64,000 bases of DNA, taken from the NCBI GenBank assembly GCA_002356515.1, contig AP017605.1, forward strand, positions 7,792,089 to 7,856,088, read 5' to 3'. The stretch comes from Mesorhizobium loti (GTDB lineage: Bacteria; Pseudomonadota; Alphaproteobacteria; Rhizobiales; Rhizobiaceae). Positions 17,635-26,388 of the stretch are shown piece by piece (position 1 is the first letter of the stretch; every line of letters begins with the position of its first letter). The position numbers and the translations under genes are program-made. The notes under the pieces are model-generated. The model saw nothing but the letters and a program-made list of their open reading frames with translations. It did not search any database and was not told the origin of the DNA.

Positions 17635-18099
17635 TTATTTTACCACATCGCTGCTTCGCTTCGGCGGGATCGAATAGGTGCCCGTGGCGTGCGCGATCGT
17701 CTGTCCCTCAGGACCGGCGACGATGTCGATGTCGAACACCATCAGGCTCTTTCCCAGCTTCAGGATGCGGCAATGGCCATCGATCGGCCCGGCCTCGGCC
17801 TTGCGCACGAAGTTGATGTCGAGGTTGACCGTGACGGACAGCGCATCGGGCCCGGCATGCGAGAGCACGCAGACATAGCCGCCAATGTCGGCCAGCGTGA
17901 ACAGCGACGGGCCGGACACGGTTCCGCCCGGACGCAAATGCCGCTCGCCGGCATTGAGCCGCACGGTGCAGCCGCCCGGGAAAACGTTGATCGCCTCGTA
18001 ATATTTGAACTGCTCGTTGAGTTGCGGATAGACGGTTTCCATCAGCACATTGACTTGTGCCGCGGTCAGCACCGGTTTGAGATTGGTCTGGGCGGGCAT
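17635..18099 (-). CDS. PaaI-family hotdog-fold thioesterase
   Basis: The 154-residue protein has the hotdog-fold thioesterase motif 'HLRPGGTVSGPSLFTLADIGGYVCVLSHAG' in the central helix and 'SVTVNLDINFVRKAEAGP' in the following strand. Members hydrolyse acyl-CoA esters. The G in 'RPGGTVSGP' replaces the more common N/H of the catalytic loop. It is divergent from the enoyl-CoA hydratase gene, which is compatible with a shared acyl-CoA role. Confidence 0.85.
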   Translation of the reverse strand: MPAQTNLKPVLTAAQVNVLMETVYPQLNEQFKYYEAINVFPGGCTVRLNAGERHLRPGGTVSGPSLFTLADIGGYVCVLSHAGPDALSVTVNLDINFVRKAEAGPIDGHCRILKLGKSLMVFDIDIVAGPEGQTIAHATGTYSIPPKRSSDVVK

Positions 18100-18253
18100 G
18101 TCGGTCTCTCATTCTGCGCCAGCCCTGTATGAGCGCGGCAGGGCGTTCCTGGCAACACCTTCGATCCCCTGGCGCAAGCGATGGGTGTTGGATGAAAGCC
18201 GATCCGATATTAGATAGTCTGCCAGCCCGACCGGAATCGTGGAGACCCTAGCC

Positions 18254-19075
18254 ATGGCCGAAATCCTTGCCATCAAGCCTGCTCCTGTTGAAGGTCCGGT
18301 TGTCGCACAACTGGACAAGGGCGTGCTGCGTCTCACGCTCGCCAATCCCCCCGCCAACGCTCTGTCGCTGGCGGTGATGGCGGCGCTGACGGCGGAACTC
18401 GACCGCGCCAAGGCCGACAAGGCCGTTCGCGTCATCATCCTGTCGGCGGCCGGCAAGGTGTTCTGCGCCGGCCATGATCTCAAGGAAATGACCGCGCGTC
18501 GCGCCGACGCCGATCGCGGCAAGGCCTTCTTCGAAGAGACGTTTGCCGCTTGTGCCCAGTTGATGCAGGCGATCGTGCGCCATCCCTTGCCTGTCATCGC
18601 CGAAGTCGATGGCCTGGCCACCGCTGCCGGCTTGCAGCTTGTCGCCAGCTGCGACCTGGCGATCGCTTCGCATGAGGCGACCTTCTGCACACCGGGCGTC
18701 AACATCGGCCTGTTCTGCTCGACGCCGATGGTGGCGCTCTCGCGCAACGTCTCGCGCAAGCAGGCGATGGAGATGCTTTTGACCGGTGAAACGATCGACG
18801 CGGCAACGGCCAAGGACTTCGGCCTGGTCAATCGGGTCGTACCGCGCGAATACCTGAATCAGATCGTCACCAAATACGCGCAAACCATTGCTTCCAAATC
18901 ATCTTTGGTGGTCAAGACCGGCAAGGAGGCCTTTTACGCGCAGGCCGAAATGGGGCTGGCGGACGCCTATGCCTATACCGGCCGCATCATGGTCGAGAAC
19001 ATGCTGGCGCGCGACGCGGAAGAAGGCATCGGCGCCTTTATCGGCAAGCGCAAGCCGGAATGGACGGACGAGTAA
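18254..19075 (+). CDS. Enoyl-CoA hydratase/isomerase family protein
   Basis: A 273-residue crotonase-fold protein. The ATG at 18254 has 'GGAG' at 18241 as ribosome-binding site, favouring it over the GTG at 18239. Crotonase features include 'FCAGHDLKEM' (first oxyanion-hole region) and 'EVDGLATAAGLQLVASCDLAIAS' (second). The usual catalytic Glu positions are partly replaced ('CTPGVNIGLFCSTPMVAL'), as in the ECHDC3-like subgroup, so it may not be a classical beta-oxidation hydratase. It overlaps the VOC gene by 16 nt. Confidence 0.88.
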   Translation: MAEILAIKPAPVEGPVVAQLDKGVLRLTLANPPANALSLAVMAALTAELDRAKADKAVRVIILSAAGKVFCAGHDLKEMTARRADADRGKAFFEETFAACAQLMQAIVRHPLPVIAEVDGLATAAGLQLVASCDLAIASHEATFCTPGVNIGLFCSTPMVALSRNVSRKQAMEMLLTGETIDAATAKDFGLVNRVVPREYLNQIVTKYAQTIASKSSLVVKTGKEAFYAQAEMGLADAYAYTGRIMVENMLARDAEEGIGAFIGKRKPEWTDE

Positions 19076-19500
19076 CCTTGGAACCGCGCATCTCCATCAT
19101 CACGATCGCGACGGACGATCTCGATCGCGCGGTGCGTTTCTACGAGGCGATGGGCCTGAAACGGCATGCCGGCATCACCGACGGCGTCGCCTTCTTCCAG
19201 ATGGGTGGCGCCATTCTCGGCCTGTTTCCACGCAAGAGCGCCGAAGAGGATTCCGGCATCACCTTCGCCAAGGCGCCGTCCGCCGTCTATCTCGCCTACA
19301 ACACCCGCTCCGATGCCGAAGTCGACGAGGTGCTGGCGATGGCCGAGAAAGCCGGCGGCCGCATCGTCAAGCCGGCCGGTCGCGCCTTCTGGGGTGGCTG
19401 GTACGGCTATTTCGCCGATGCCGACGGCCATGTCTGGGAAGTGGCGCACAATCCGGCCTTTCCGATCGCGGAAGACGGCACGATTTCGCTGCCTGATTGA
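19060..19500 (+). CDS. VOC (glyoxalase/bleomycin-resistance) superfamily protein
   Basis: The 146-residue protein has two beta-alpha-beta-beta-beta modules. 'ISIITIATDDLDRAVRFYEAMGL' opens the first, and 'GRAFWGGWYGYFADADGHVWEVAHNP' closes the second, with the Glu of 'WEVAHNP' a usual metal ligand. The start overlaps the end of the enoyl-CoA hydratase gene, implying coupled translation. Substrate unknown. Confidence 0.87.
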   Translation: MDGRVTLEPRISIITIATDDLDRAVRFYEAMGLKRHAGITDGVAFFQMGGAILGLFPRKSAEEDSGITFAKAPSAVYLAYNTRSDAEVDEVLAMAEKAGGRIVKPAGRAFWGGWYGYFADADGHVWEVAHNPAFPIAEDGTISLPD

Positions 19501-19513
19501 TGTTGACCAGGTG

Positions 19514-20290
19514 ATGGCCTACCGCAAGCAGCTGACGCGGCTCAGGGCCCCCTATCTCAAGCGCATCCTGCTTGAACCGACGCGAGTCGAGGACTGGGAA
19601 AAATACCCCTGGAACCTGCCACTGTTTCGCGGCCACGAATTCGAACTCGAATTCACCACGCCGATCACCATCATCGTCGGTGAGAACGGCACCGGCAAAT
19701 CCACGCTTCTTGAGGCGATCGGCGCGCTGGCCGGCTACGACGAGGCCGGTGGCGGCAAAGGCTATCGCCCAGTCGACCACTCCGGCGCCATCGACAAGAG
19801 CGGCGCTGCGCTGGCAGACACATTCCGGGGTCACTGGCTGCCAAAAGTCACTGCCGGCTGGTTCTTTCGCGCCGAATCCTTCTACTCGGTCGCTCGTTAC
19901 CTCGATCAGGCGGCGCTGACGTCTGGTGGGGCTCCGCCGGATTTCCTGTCCTGGTCGCATGGCGAAGGCTTTATCCGTTTCTTCGAGGAACGCTGCCGCA
20001 GGCAAGGCATCTACATCCTCGATGAGCCGGAAAGCGCGCTGTCTCCATCGCGCCAGATCGAATTGCTGAAGATGCTGCGGCGCATGGACCAGTCGGGCAC
20101 CGCGCAGGTGATCATGGCGACGCACTCACCGCTGTTGATGGCTTGTCCCGGTGCGCGGCTGTTCCGCATCAGCCGGTTCGGGCTCGAGCCCGCCGACTTC
20201 CGGGATACGGACCACTTCCGCATGTTGCGCGATTTCAGCAATGATCCGGATGGTTTTCTCGCCGAGGCGTTGTATGAGGACGAGGCATGA
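19514..20290 (+). CDS. AAA family ATPase, ABC/SMC-like
   Basis: The 258-residue protein has Walker A 'VGENGTGKSTLLEAI' (about residue 56), a signature-like region 'FLSWSHGEGFIRFFEERC', Walker B 'IYILDEPESALSPSRQ' and the His switch 'MATHSPLLM'. There is no membrane partner, so this is one of the small soluble 'predicted ATPase' group. ATG at 19514 is used, 14 nt after the VOC stop; a GTG at 19511 is possible. It overlaps the CoA-binding gene by 4 nt (ATGA). Role unknown. Confidence 0.85.
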   Translation: MAYRKQLTRLRAPYLKRILLEPTRVEDWEKYPWNLPLFRGHEFELEFTTPITIIVGENGTGKSTLLEAIGALAGYDEAGGGKGYRPVDHSGAIDKSGAALADTFRGHWLPKVTAGWFFRAESFYSVARYLDQAALTSGGAPPDFLSWSHGEGFIRFFEERCRRQGIYILDEPESALSPSRQIELLKMLRRMDQSGTAQVIMATHSPLLMACPGARLFRISRFGLEPADFRDTDHFRMLRDFSNDPDGFLAEALYEDEA

Positions 20291-20808
20291 ATCACGATAG
20301 CTACGACAACGCCTACATCGGCGACATCCTCAATTCGGTGAAGACCATCGCCATGGTCGGCGCGTCGGCCAATGACGTCAGGCCGAGCTATTTCGTGCTG
20401 AAATACCTGCTGGCCAAGGGCTTTTCGGTGTTTCCGATCAATCCCGGTCAGGCCGGCAAGGAAATCCTCGGCCGCATGACCTATGCCAGGCTGGCTGACA
20501 TTCCGGAGCCGATCGACATGGTCGATATCTTCCGCGCCGCGACCGCGGTGCCGGGCATCGTCGACGAGGTGTTGCGGCTCGATCCCTTGCCGAAAGTCAT
20601 CTGGATGCAGCTCGGCGTGCGTCATGACGAGGCGGCCGCGCGCGCCGAAGCCGCCGGCATCAAGGTGGTGATGAACCGCTGCCCCAAGATCGAATACGGC
20701 AAGCTCTCCGGCGAAATCGGTTGGACCGGCGTCAATTCGGGCGTCCTGTCGTCCAAGAAACCGCTGATGCGCCAGGGGTTCCAGAGTTTCGGCGTGCGCC
20801 AGAAATAG
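20287..20808 (+). CDS. CoA-binding (YccU-type) protein
   Basis: A 173-residue single Rossmann-domain protein. 'KTIAMVGASANDVRPSYFVLKYLL' and 'FPINPGQAGKEILGR' are the characteristic CoA-binding motifs of the YccU/succinyl-CoA-synthetase-like family, followed by 'MVDIFRAATAVPGIVDEVL'. It is the last gene of the run from the enoyl-CoA hydratase and lies upstream of metY. Function is unknown. Confidence 0.9.
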   Translation: MNHDSYDNAYIGDILNSVKTIAMVGASANDVRPSYFVLKYLLAKGFSVFPINPGQAGKEILGRMTYARLADIPEPIDMVDIFRAATAVPGIVDEVLRLDPLPKVIWMQLGVRHDEAAARAEAAGIKVVMNRCPKIEYGKLSGEIGWTGVNSGVLSSKKPLMRQGFQSFGVRQK

Positions 20809-20968
20809 GCAGCGGCCGAAAAGCGCAAAATTATTCCGGCTGACGCCGTATTTTCCTGCGGCTTGGTCGAAGGTCCCACGTCGAAGGGTATTTTCTTCTT
20901 TGCATTCCGAGCCGGGCTTCGCCAAGAATGCCCGGCGATTTTCAGAAGGTTCTCGAGGGAGGTTTTCA
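20809..20968 (+). other. metY leader region with stem-loop
   Basis: The 160 nt before metY hold a 7-bp inverted repeat GCCGGGC (20911-20917) and GCCCGGC (20930-20936), followed by 'GATTTTC', 32 nt before the metY start. It could be an attenuator or terminator for the upstream run. I looked for the conserved core of the SAM-II riboswitch and did not find it. Confidence 0.4.
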
Positions 20969-22249
20969 GTGACCCGTACGCCCGGTTTCAACACACTCGC
21001 CGTCCATGCCGGCGCCAAGCCCGATCCGGCCACTGGCGCGCGCGCCACGCCGATCTACCAGACGACCTCCTTCGTCTTCGACGATGCCGACCACGCCGCC
21101 TCTCTGTTCGGCCTGAAGGCCTTCGGCAACATCTACACCCGCATCATGAACCCGACCCAGGCCGTGCTTGAAGAGCGCGTCGCGGCACTAGAGGGCGGCA
21201 CGGCCGCCCTCGCGGTCGCATCCGGCCACGCCGCGCAGGTCATCGTCTTCCACAATCTCATGCAGCCAGGTGACAATTTTGTAGCCGCGACAAGGCTCTA
21301 TGGCGGCTCGATCAACCAGTTCGGCCATGCCTTCAAGAACTATGGCTGGGAGGTGCGTTGGGCCGACACCAACGACATCTCGACCTTCGAAAGCCAGATC
21401 GACGACAGGACCAAGGCGATCTTCATCGAGAGCCTGGCCAATCCGGGCGGCACCTTCGTCGATATCGAAAAGATCGGCGACATCGCCCGCAAACACGGCC
21501 TGCCGCTGATCGTCGACAACACCCTGGCCTCGCCCTATCTGATCCGGCCGATCGAGCATGGCGCCGACATCGTCGTGCACTCGCTGACCAAGTTCATCGG
21601 CGGCCATGGCAATTCCATCGGCGGCGTCATCGTCGATGGCGGCACCTTCGACTGGTCGAAGTCGGGCAAGTACCCAATGCTGTCGGAGCCGCGTCCCGAA
21701 TATGGCGGCCTCGTGCTGCACGAAACCTTCGGCAATTTCGCCTTCGCCATTGCAGCCCGCGTGCTTGGCCTGCGCGATCTCGGCCCGGCGATCTCGCCCT
21801 TCAACGCCTTCCTCATCCTGACCGGGCTGGAAACCTTGCCGCTGCGCATGCAGCGCCACTGCGACAATGCGGTCACGGTCGCCGGCTGGCTGTCGAACCA
21901 TCCGAAGGTCGCCTGGGTGAACTATCCCGGCCTGCCCAGCGACAAGAACAATGCGTTGCAGAAGAAATATTCGCCGCTCGGCGCTGGTGCGGTGTTCACC
22001 TTCGGCCTCAAGGGCGGCTACGAAGCCGGGGTCAAATTCGTCGAGGCGCTGGAGCTGTTTTCGCACCTGGCCAATGTCGGCGACACCAAGTCGCTGGTCA
22101 TCCACCCGGCCTCGACCACGCACCGCCAGCTTTCCGATGAGCAGAAGGTCAAAGCCGGCGCCGGCCCGGACACCGTGCGGCTTTCGATCGGCATCGAGGA
22201 TGTCACTGACATCGTCGCCGACCTCGAACAGGCGCTCGCCAAGGTTTGA
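20969..22249 (+). CDS. metY: O-acetylhomoserine aminocarboxypropyltransferase / sulfhydrylase
   Basis: The 426-residue PLP enzyme makes homocysteine from O-acetylhomoserine and sulfide in methionine synthesis. The GTG at 20969 has a strong 'AGGGAGG' ribosome-binding site; the longer in-frame extension is not family-like. '[22 protein letters not shown]' is the family substrate/PLP region, and the PLP Lys lies in '[13 protein letters not shown]' (about residue 208). Length fits MetY rather than the shorter MetZ/CGS. It is followed by a perfect 9-bp terminator stem. Confidence 0.94.
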   Translation: MTRTPGFNTLAVHAGAKPDPATGARATPIYQTTSFVFDDADHAASLFGLKAFGNIYTRIMNPTQAVLEERVAALEGGTAALAVASGHAAQVIVFHNLMQPGDNFVAATRLYGGSINQFGHAFKNYGWEVRWADTNDISTFESQIDDRTKAIFIESLANPGGTFVDIEKIGDIARKHGLPLIVDNTLASPYLIRPIEHGADIVVHSLTKFIGGHGNSIGGVIVDGGTFDWSKSGKYPMLSEPRPEYGGLVLHETFGNFAFAIAARVLGLRDLGPAISPFNAFLILTGLETLPLRMQRHCDNAVTVAGWLSNHPKVAWVNYPGLPSDKNNALQKKYSPLGAGAVFTFGLKGGYEAGVKFVEALELFSHLANVGDTKSLVIHPASTTHRQLSDEQKVKAGAGPDTVRLSIGIEDVTDIVADLEQALAKV

Positions 22250-22301
22250 TTTTTACCCTCCTCCTTGTGGGGAGGGTCGGCGCAGGCGCCGGGGTGGGGG
22301 T

Positions 22302-22325
22302 GAGCCGGCCTGTGGCCGGCTCTTT
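22302..22325 (+). terminator. Terminator after metY
   Basis: GAGCCGGCC-TGT-GGCCGGCTC forms a perfect 9-bp stem followed by TTT, 53 nt after the metY stop. It is preceded by a short rhizobial repeat ('CCTCCTTGTGGGGAGGG', about 22258-22276). The stem ends only a few bases before the ribosome-binding site of the cupin gene. Confidence 0.75.
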
Positions 22326-22339
22326 CATGGAGGCAAATC

Positions 22340-22687
22340 CTGTCCACGCATTATCTGACAATATCGACTGACACCGTCGACGCCGAACATGGCGCTCCTG
22401 CTGCGGATCGCCTGATCTCGGGTGATCCGAAATTCCGCACCTGGAACGTCGAGGAGCGGGATGGCGGCCTCTATGCCGGCCTCTGGGAATCGACCCCGGG
22501 CAAGTGGCGCATCGTCTATGACGAATGGGAATTCTGCCACATCCTGTCCGGCGTTTCGGTGATCGCGGAAGACGGCGGGCAAGCGCGTACCGTCAAGGCC
22601 GGCGACAGTTTCGTGCTGAGGCCGGGCTTCAAGGGCAGCTGGGAAGTGCTTGAAACGACTCGCAAGGAGTATGTAATCAAGCTGTAG
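22340..22687 (+). CDS. Cupin domain protein (DUF861 type) with apparent CTG start
   Basis: An open frame of 115 codons encodes a single-domain cupin: 'AADRLISGDPKFRTWNVEE', 'GKWRIVYDEWEFCHILSGVSVI' and 'VKAGDSFVLRPGFKGSWEV' match the cupin_3/DUF861 family over its full usual length. No ATG, GTG or TTG begins the domain in frame. The best candidate is CTG at 22340, 6 nt after a GGAGG (22329-22333). An ATG at 22327 is out of frame and stops after 14 codons. The gene follows the metY terminator and probably has its own promoter or depends on read-through. Confidence 0.75.
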   Translation: MSTHYLTISTDTVDAEHGAPAADRLISGDPKFRTWNVEERDGGLYAGLWESTPGKWRIVYDEWEFCHILSGVSVIAEDGGQARTVKAGDSFVLRPGFKGSWEVLETTRKEYVIKL

Positions 22688-22879
22688 GCGGCCGATCAGA
22701 TGGCGCGATCAACATCGCTATTGGAAATGCATACCGCGGATCTGGCTCAGCGGCCATAACTGTCGGCAGTGACGCAAAGTTGACTGCAGTTTGGCGCGCT
22801 CATATAGAACCTTTGAACGGCTACAAGGACTGCCGGTGAACTTCCTGTCCAAAGCGGAGACACGAAGTAAAGATCGCTA

Positions 22880-23698
22880 ATGGCTTTCATGCCTCGGGGA
22901 ACCACGGTGAAGTGTCTGGTGATCAATCTTGACCGGTCCCCTGATCGGCTGGCTGACGTCACGGCGGAATTTTCGCGCATTGGAATTCCCTTCGAACGCG
23001 TTTCGGGAGTTGATGCGGCGACTGGGGCTCCTGTCGTCGCTCCCCCGCTCACCGCGGCGGAGGTCTGCTGCTTTCTCAGCCACCGTCTGTGCTGGCAAAT
23101 CATCGCGGATGGCCCCGATCGATATGGCGCAGTCTTCGAGGATGACGTTGTGTTCAGTCATGACGCCGGTGCAATGCTGGCCGGTGACGACTGGGTCCCG
23201 CAAGACGCGGACGTGGTCAAGCTTGAAACATTCTTTGTCCCCGTGAGGCTTGGAAACCGGCAGGTTCCCGTCAAGAACGGATACTCCGCAACGCGGCTCG
23301 TCGGTCAGCACATGGGCACATGCGGTTATATCCTTTCGAAGAAGGTCGCACGAAGGCTGCTCAAGAGCACCAGGCGCCTCAAGGCGACGGTCGATTTCGT
23401 GCTCTTCAGTCCAACAGAGATGACCACCGCGCGCAGCACGACCTATCAGTTGATGCCCGCGCTCTGCGCCCAGGCCCAGTTCGTTTCGGAGGACCGCGGC
23501 CCTTCGACTTTGATCCAGTTCGCTCCGCCGCCGCCGAGAAACAAGCGCGTCATTGACAGGATAAAGGCAGAGGCCACTCGCGCCTTCGCGCATCTTCGAA
23601 ACAGAAGCTTTTTTGCGACACTGAAGGTTGACGCCGTGCCGCTGCGTTTTCCGCTGGCTATGCAGGCCAACATAGACCCCGGCCCGATCCCGGCATAG
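22880..23698 (+). CDS. Glycosyltransferase family 25 (LPS biosynthesis-type)
   Basis: The 272-residue protein opens with 'VKCLVINLDRSPDRL' and has 'AAEVCCFLSHRLCWQ' and the DxD-like 'GAVFEDDVVFSHD', the standard motif order of GT25 (LgtB/LpsA-type) enzymes. These transfer galactose or glucose onto lipo-oligosaccharide. It is followed by the late 'GTCGYILSKKVARRLL', also typical. It is a single gene, convergent with the secreted hypothetical protein downstream. Confidence 0.85.
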   Translation: MAFMPRGTTVKCLVINLDRSPDRLADVTAEFSRIGIPFERVSGVDAATGAPVVAPPLTAAEVCCFLSHRLCWQIIADGPDRYGAVFEDDVVFSHDAGAMLAGDDWVPQDADVVKLETFFVPVRLGNRQVPVKNGYSATRLVGQHMGTCGYILSKKVARRLLKSTRRLKATVDFVLFSPTEMTTARSTTYQLMPALCAQAQFVSEDRGPSTLIQFAPPPPRNKRVIDRIKAEATRAFAHLRNRSFFATLKVDAVPLRFPLAMQANIDPGPIPA

Positions 23699-23761
23699 GT
23701 GCCTCTCGGAGGTTTTCGCCAAACGAGCGTCGATCTTGCCTCGGTCAGCGGTTACAGCGAT

Positions 23762-24832
23762 CTACTTCGCTGGAAATTGGCTAAGGCAGGCTTCCGATGC
23801 CTTGTCGTGCGCGGTCAGCAAGTCGGCGTCCTGTGCCTCGACATCGGCGTCCGATATCTCGTCGCGATAATATTGCGCCAGGAGGTCGAGCCCGTCCTGG
23901 CTGACGCCATAGGTCGGGATCTCCCGGGCGAGGCAGCCGCAAAGCGCGAGTGCGCGATCGGGCGAGCCGATCTTGTGGTTGGTCAGGATGAAATCCTGCG
24001 CCGGGCAGGCATCGAGAAATGCGCCGAAGTTCAGCTTCTGCTGAGGCTTATCGCCATGATCGAAATAGGCCAGCGGCCATTGGCTTTTGCCGCTTGCGAC
24101 ATCGCAGCCTGTGGCGACGTCCTGGGCACTTTTCGACAAAGCGAGCCAGGCATCCTCCTTGTCGCCGATGGGATACTCAACATCCTGCCCGGCAATCGAA
24201 GCCGTATAGGCATCAAGGTCGGCCTGTTTGAAGCCGACGACCTGAAATCGGTTGAACTGGCATTGGCATGCCGTGGCCGCCTGTTCCGCTTCGCCCTCGG
24301 CCGGCTGCTCGCCCAACTTGCTTTTCTGGCAGGCGGCCACGAAGGCTGCGCCATCGAGCGTCGAAGCTGGAAAAGTGGAAGTGTCGACATAGCGCGTTCC
24401 ATCCCAACCAATCGTCATCGTGTCGGACTGGATGTCGAAAAAGCCGTTTCGCTTGAAGGGGCTGAGCGCGATCTTGTCCTGTGGCACCAGCCGCGCGCCG
24501 GGAATATCGCCCAAAACCTCATGGTAGCTGTCGCCCTCCAGGACGAACAGGAAGTTGCCGCATTTGACGCCGTCGCAGCCCGGCGCGTAGCGGTAGGCGA
24601 AGATTTCAGGCAAGCCGTCGAGATTGAGATCGGCCTCGATGGCGAAGGACGCCAGCGGCAGGCCTTTCGATCCGGTCTGCCGTTCCAAAAGCCCCATCGC
24701 CATTTTCTGGGCGATGGCCATGCTGTTTTCCCAGGGAATGTTTTCCGGCTGTTGCTGGGCGCGTGCGACACCCAGGCAGGCGCATAGCAAGGCCAATGCG
24801 AACGCCGTCGCCGGTCTCCAGAACAGTCTCAT
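23762..24832 (-). CDS. Secreted hypothetical protein with paired cysteines
   Basis: From the ATG at 24832 the product is 356 residues with a Sec signal ('FALALLCACLGVARAQQ'; cleavage near residue 25). The mature part starts with a domain containing 'IEADLNLDGLPEIFAYRY', reminiscent of an FG-GAP/calcium-binding Asp loop. It is cysteine-rich, with 'CDGVKCGNF', 'ACQCQFN' and 'ALCGCLAREI'. I do not recognise a named family. It lies just downstream of the P450 gene (25 nt) on the same strand. Confidence 0.7.
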   Translation of the reverse strand: MRLFWRPATAFALALLCACLGVARAQQQPENIPWENSMAIAQKMAMGLLERQTGSKGLPLASFAIEADLNLDGLPEIFAYRYAPGCDGVKCGNFLFVLEGDSYHEVLGDIPGARLVPQDKIALSPFKRNGFFDIQSDTMTIGWDGTRYVDTSTFPASTLDGAAFVAACQKSKLGEQPAEGEAEQAATACQCQFNRFQVVGFKQADLDAYTASIAGQDVEYPIGDKEDAWLALSKSAQDVATGCDVASGKSQWPLAYFDHGDKPQQKLNFGAFLDACPAQDFILTNHKIGSPDRALALCGCLAREIPTYGVSQDGLDLLAQYYRDEISDADVEAQDADLLTAHDKASEACLSQFPAK

Positions 24833-24857
24833 CGCGCAGCCCCAGGCCCGCGATCGT

Positions 24858-26108
24858 TCAGAAGCCGACGGCGAGCGTTTCCAACCCATGGAAGTGGTAA
24901 GTGTCGCGGAAGCGGGGCTGTTCGGCAAGATGCAGTTGCGGATGCCGTTCGAACAAAGTCTTCAGCGACACCTGCAATTCGAGCCGCGCCAGCGGCGCGC
25001 CGATGCAGAAATGGATGCCGGCGCCGAAGGACACGTTCTTCTGGTCGGTTCTATCAGGCCGGAAGGCCTGCGGTTCCGCAAAGGCGCGCGGATCGTGATT
25101 GGCCATGCCGAGCAAAAGCCCGATGGTCTGTCCCGGCTGCACGACGATCCCGGGCGCAATCTCAATCTCCTGATAGGCGTAGCGCATGAACATATGCAGC
25201 GGCGCGTCGAAGCGCAGGCATTCCTCGACCGTTGCAGCGGCCGCTTCCGCCGAGGTGAAGAAGCGGCCGGGATCGCCGCCTTGCGCCAGGATCGAGCGCA
25301 CCGCATTGCCGGTCTGATGCACGGTCGCCTCATGGCCGGCATTGAGCAGCAGGATGGCCGAGGACACCATCTCATCCTCGGTCAGTCTCTGGCCGTCCTC
25401 CTGCGCCGAGATCAGCAGTGAAAGCAGGTCGTCTCCAGGGTTCTTGCGCCGCTCGGTGACGTAACCGCGCAGGAAATCGGCAAATTGGCCCGCAGCGCGA
25501 TTGGCCGTCTCCTCGGTCTCGCGCGTGCGGCCATGGATGTACATGGCGACCATCTGATGTGACCAGTCGAGCAGTTGCGGCCCCATCTCGACCGGCACGC
25601 CAAGCATTTCGGCGATGATGATGATCGGCAGGGGGGAGGCGAAGGCGGGCAAAAGGTCGACCGGTCCGGTCGGGTCAAACCGGTCGATCAGCTCGTTGGC
25701 GAGCGCTTCGACACGCGGCCGCAGCCGCTCGACCTGGCGCGAGACGAAGGCGCGGTTGACCAGTGTCCTCAGCCGCGTGTGCACCGGCGGTTCCAGCTCA
25801 AGCATGGAGTTGGCTTCAATGCCGTCGAACGCCTTGAGATGGCTGCGATCCTGGCCGACGCCGCGGCTGTCGGGAATGCCGGCGGGGTTCTGGCGGCCGA
25901 AGCGGCGGTCGCGCAGCAGCCGGTTGACATCGTCGAAGCCGCCAAAGCACCAGAAGCCGAATTCGTCCCAGAAAAAGGCATTCGAGACGCGGTGCAGGAA
26001 ACCATAGGCCTCGTACGGGTTCAGGAAGAAAGCCGGCTCGTGCGGGTCGAGCCTGAGGCGCCGGGTGGCTGGATCAAGGGCGAGGTAAGGGAGGGTCGAT
26101 TTGGTCAT
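24858..26108 (-). CDS. Cytochrome P450
   Basis: The 416-residue soluble bacterial-class P450 starts at ATG 26108. The heme-binding loop 'FGAGIHFCIGAPLAR' carries the axial Cys (about residue 366), the I-helix 'LLNAGHEATVH' the oxygen-activating Ala-Gly-x-Glu-Ala-Thr pattern, and the K-helix ExxR is in 'VEECLRFD'. The substrate is unknown; no ferredoxin or reductase gene is adjacent. The binding-loop order and length fit CYP families common in rhizobia. The region upstream holds a broken flavoenzyme gene. Confidence 0.95.
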   Translation of the reverse strand: MTKSTLPYLALDPATRRLRLDPHEPAFFLNPYEAYGFLHRVSNAFFWDEFGFWCFGGFDDVNRLLRDRRFGRQNPAGIPDSRGVGQDRSHLKAFDGIEANSMLELEPPVHTRLRTLVNRAFVSRQVERLRPRVEALANELIDRFDPTGPVDLLPAFASPLPIIIIAEMLGVPVEMGPQLLDWSHQMVAMYIHGRTRETEETANRAAGQFADFLRGYVTERRKNPGDDLLSLLISAQEDGQRLTEDEMVSSAILLLNAGHEATVHQTGNAVRSILAQGGDPGRFFTSAEAAAATVEECLRFDAPLHMFMRYAYQEIEIAPGIVVQPGQTIGLLLGMANHDPRAFAEPQAFRPDRTDQKNVSFGAGIHFCIGAPLARLELQVSLKTLFERHPQLHLAEQPRFRDTYHFHGLETLAVGF

Positions 26109-26210
26109 GCCAGACCCATAGCGCGGCTTGCAGGCCTCATTCCAGACCGTATGTTGGCGCCCGCAACCCAATGAATTGAACCAGCCGATACGGCCGCGGA
26201 AGGCCTGACG

Positions 26211-26347
26211 GGTGTGACTGTCGTTGGCGCGGGGTTTGCCGGTCTCTCCACGGCCTCGTCTTTGGCCAAAGCCGGCCACAGCGTGTCGAGGGTGGCAACG
26301 GCGATATCGCCGGCCTGAAGACGTGGCTGCGAACGGAGGAGGCCTGA
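26211..26347 (+). pseudogene. Remnant of an FAD-dependent oxidoreductase
   Basis: From about 26211 the plus strand encodes 'VTVVGAGFAGLSTASSLAKAG', a Rossmann GxGxxG FAD-binding start, but the frame stops at 26316-26318. A second frame then reads 'GDIAGLKTWLRTEEA' to a stop near 26345. This looks like the two ends of one flavoenzyme gene joined by a large internal deletion. The identity of the parent gene is not determinable. Confidence 0.6.
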
Positions 26348-26388
26348 GTGCAGGCCAGATCGCTGCGGCTCAGGCTATGCCATGCCCG

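Noticed and set aside
20809..20968. SAM-II riboswitch upstream of metY
   Set aside because: The conserved pseudoknot core sequences of SAM-II are not present; only a plain stem-loop is seen.
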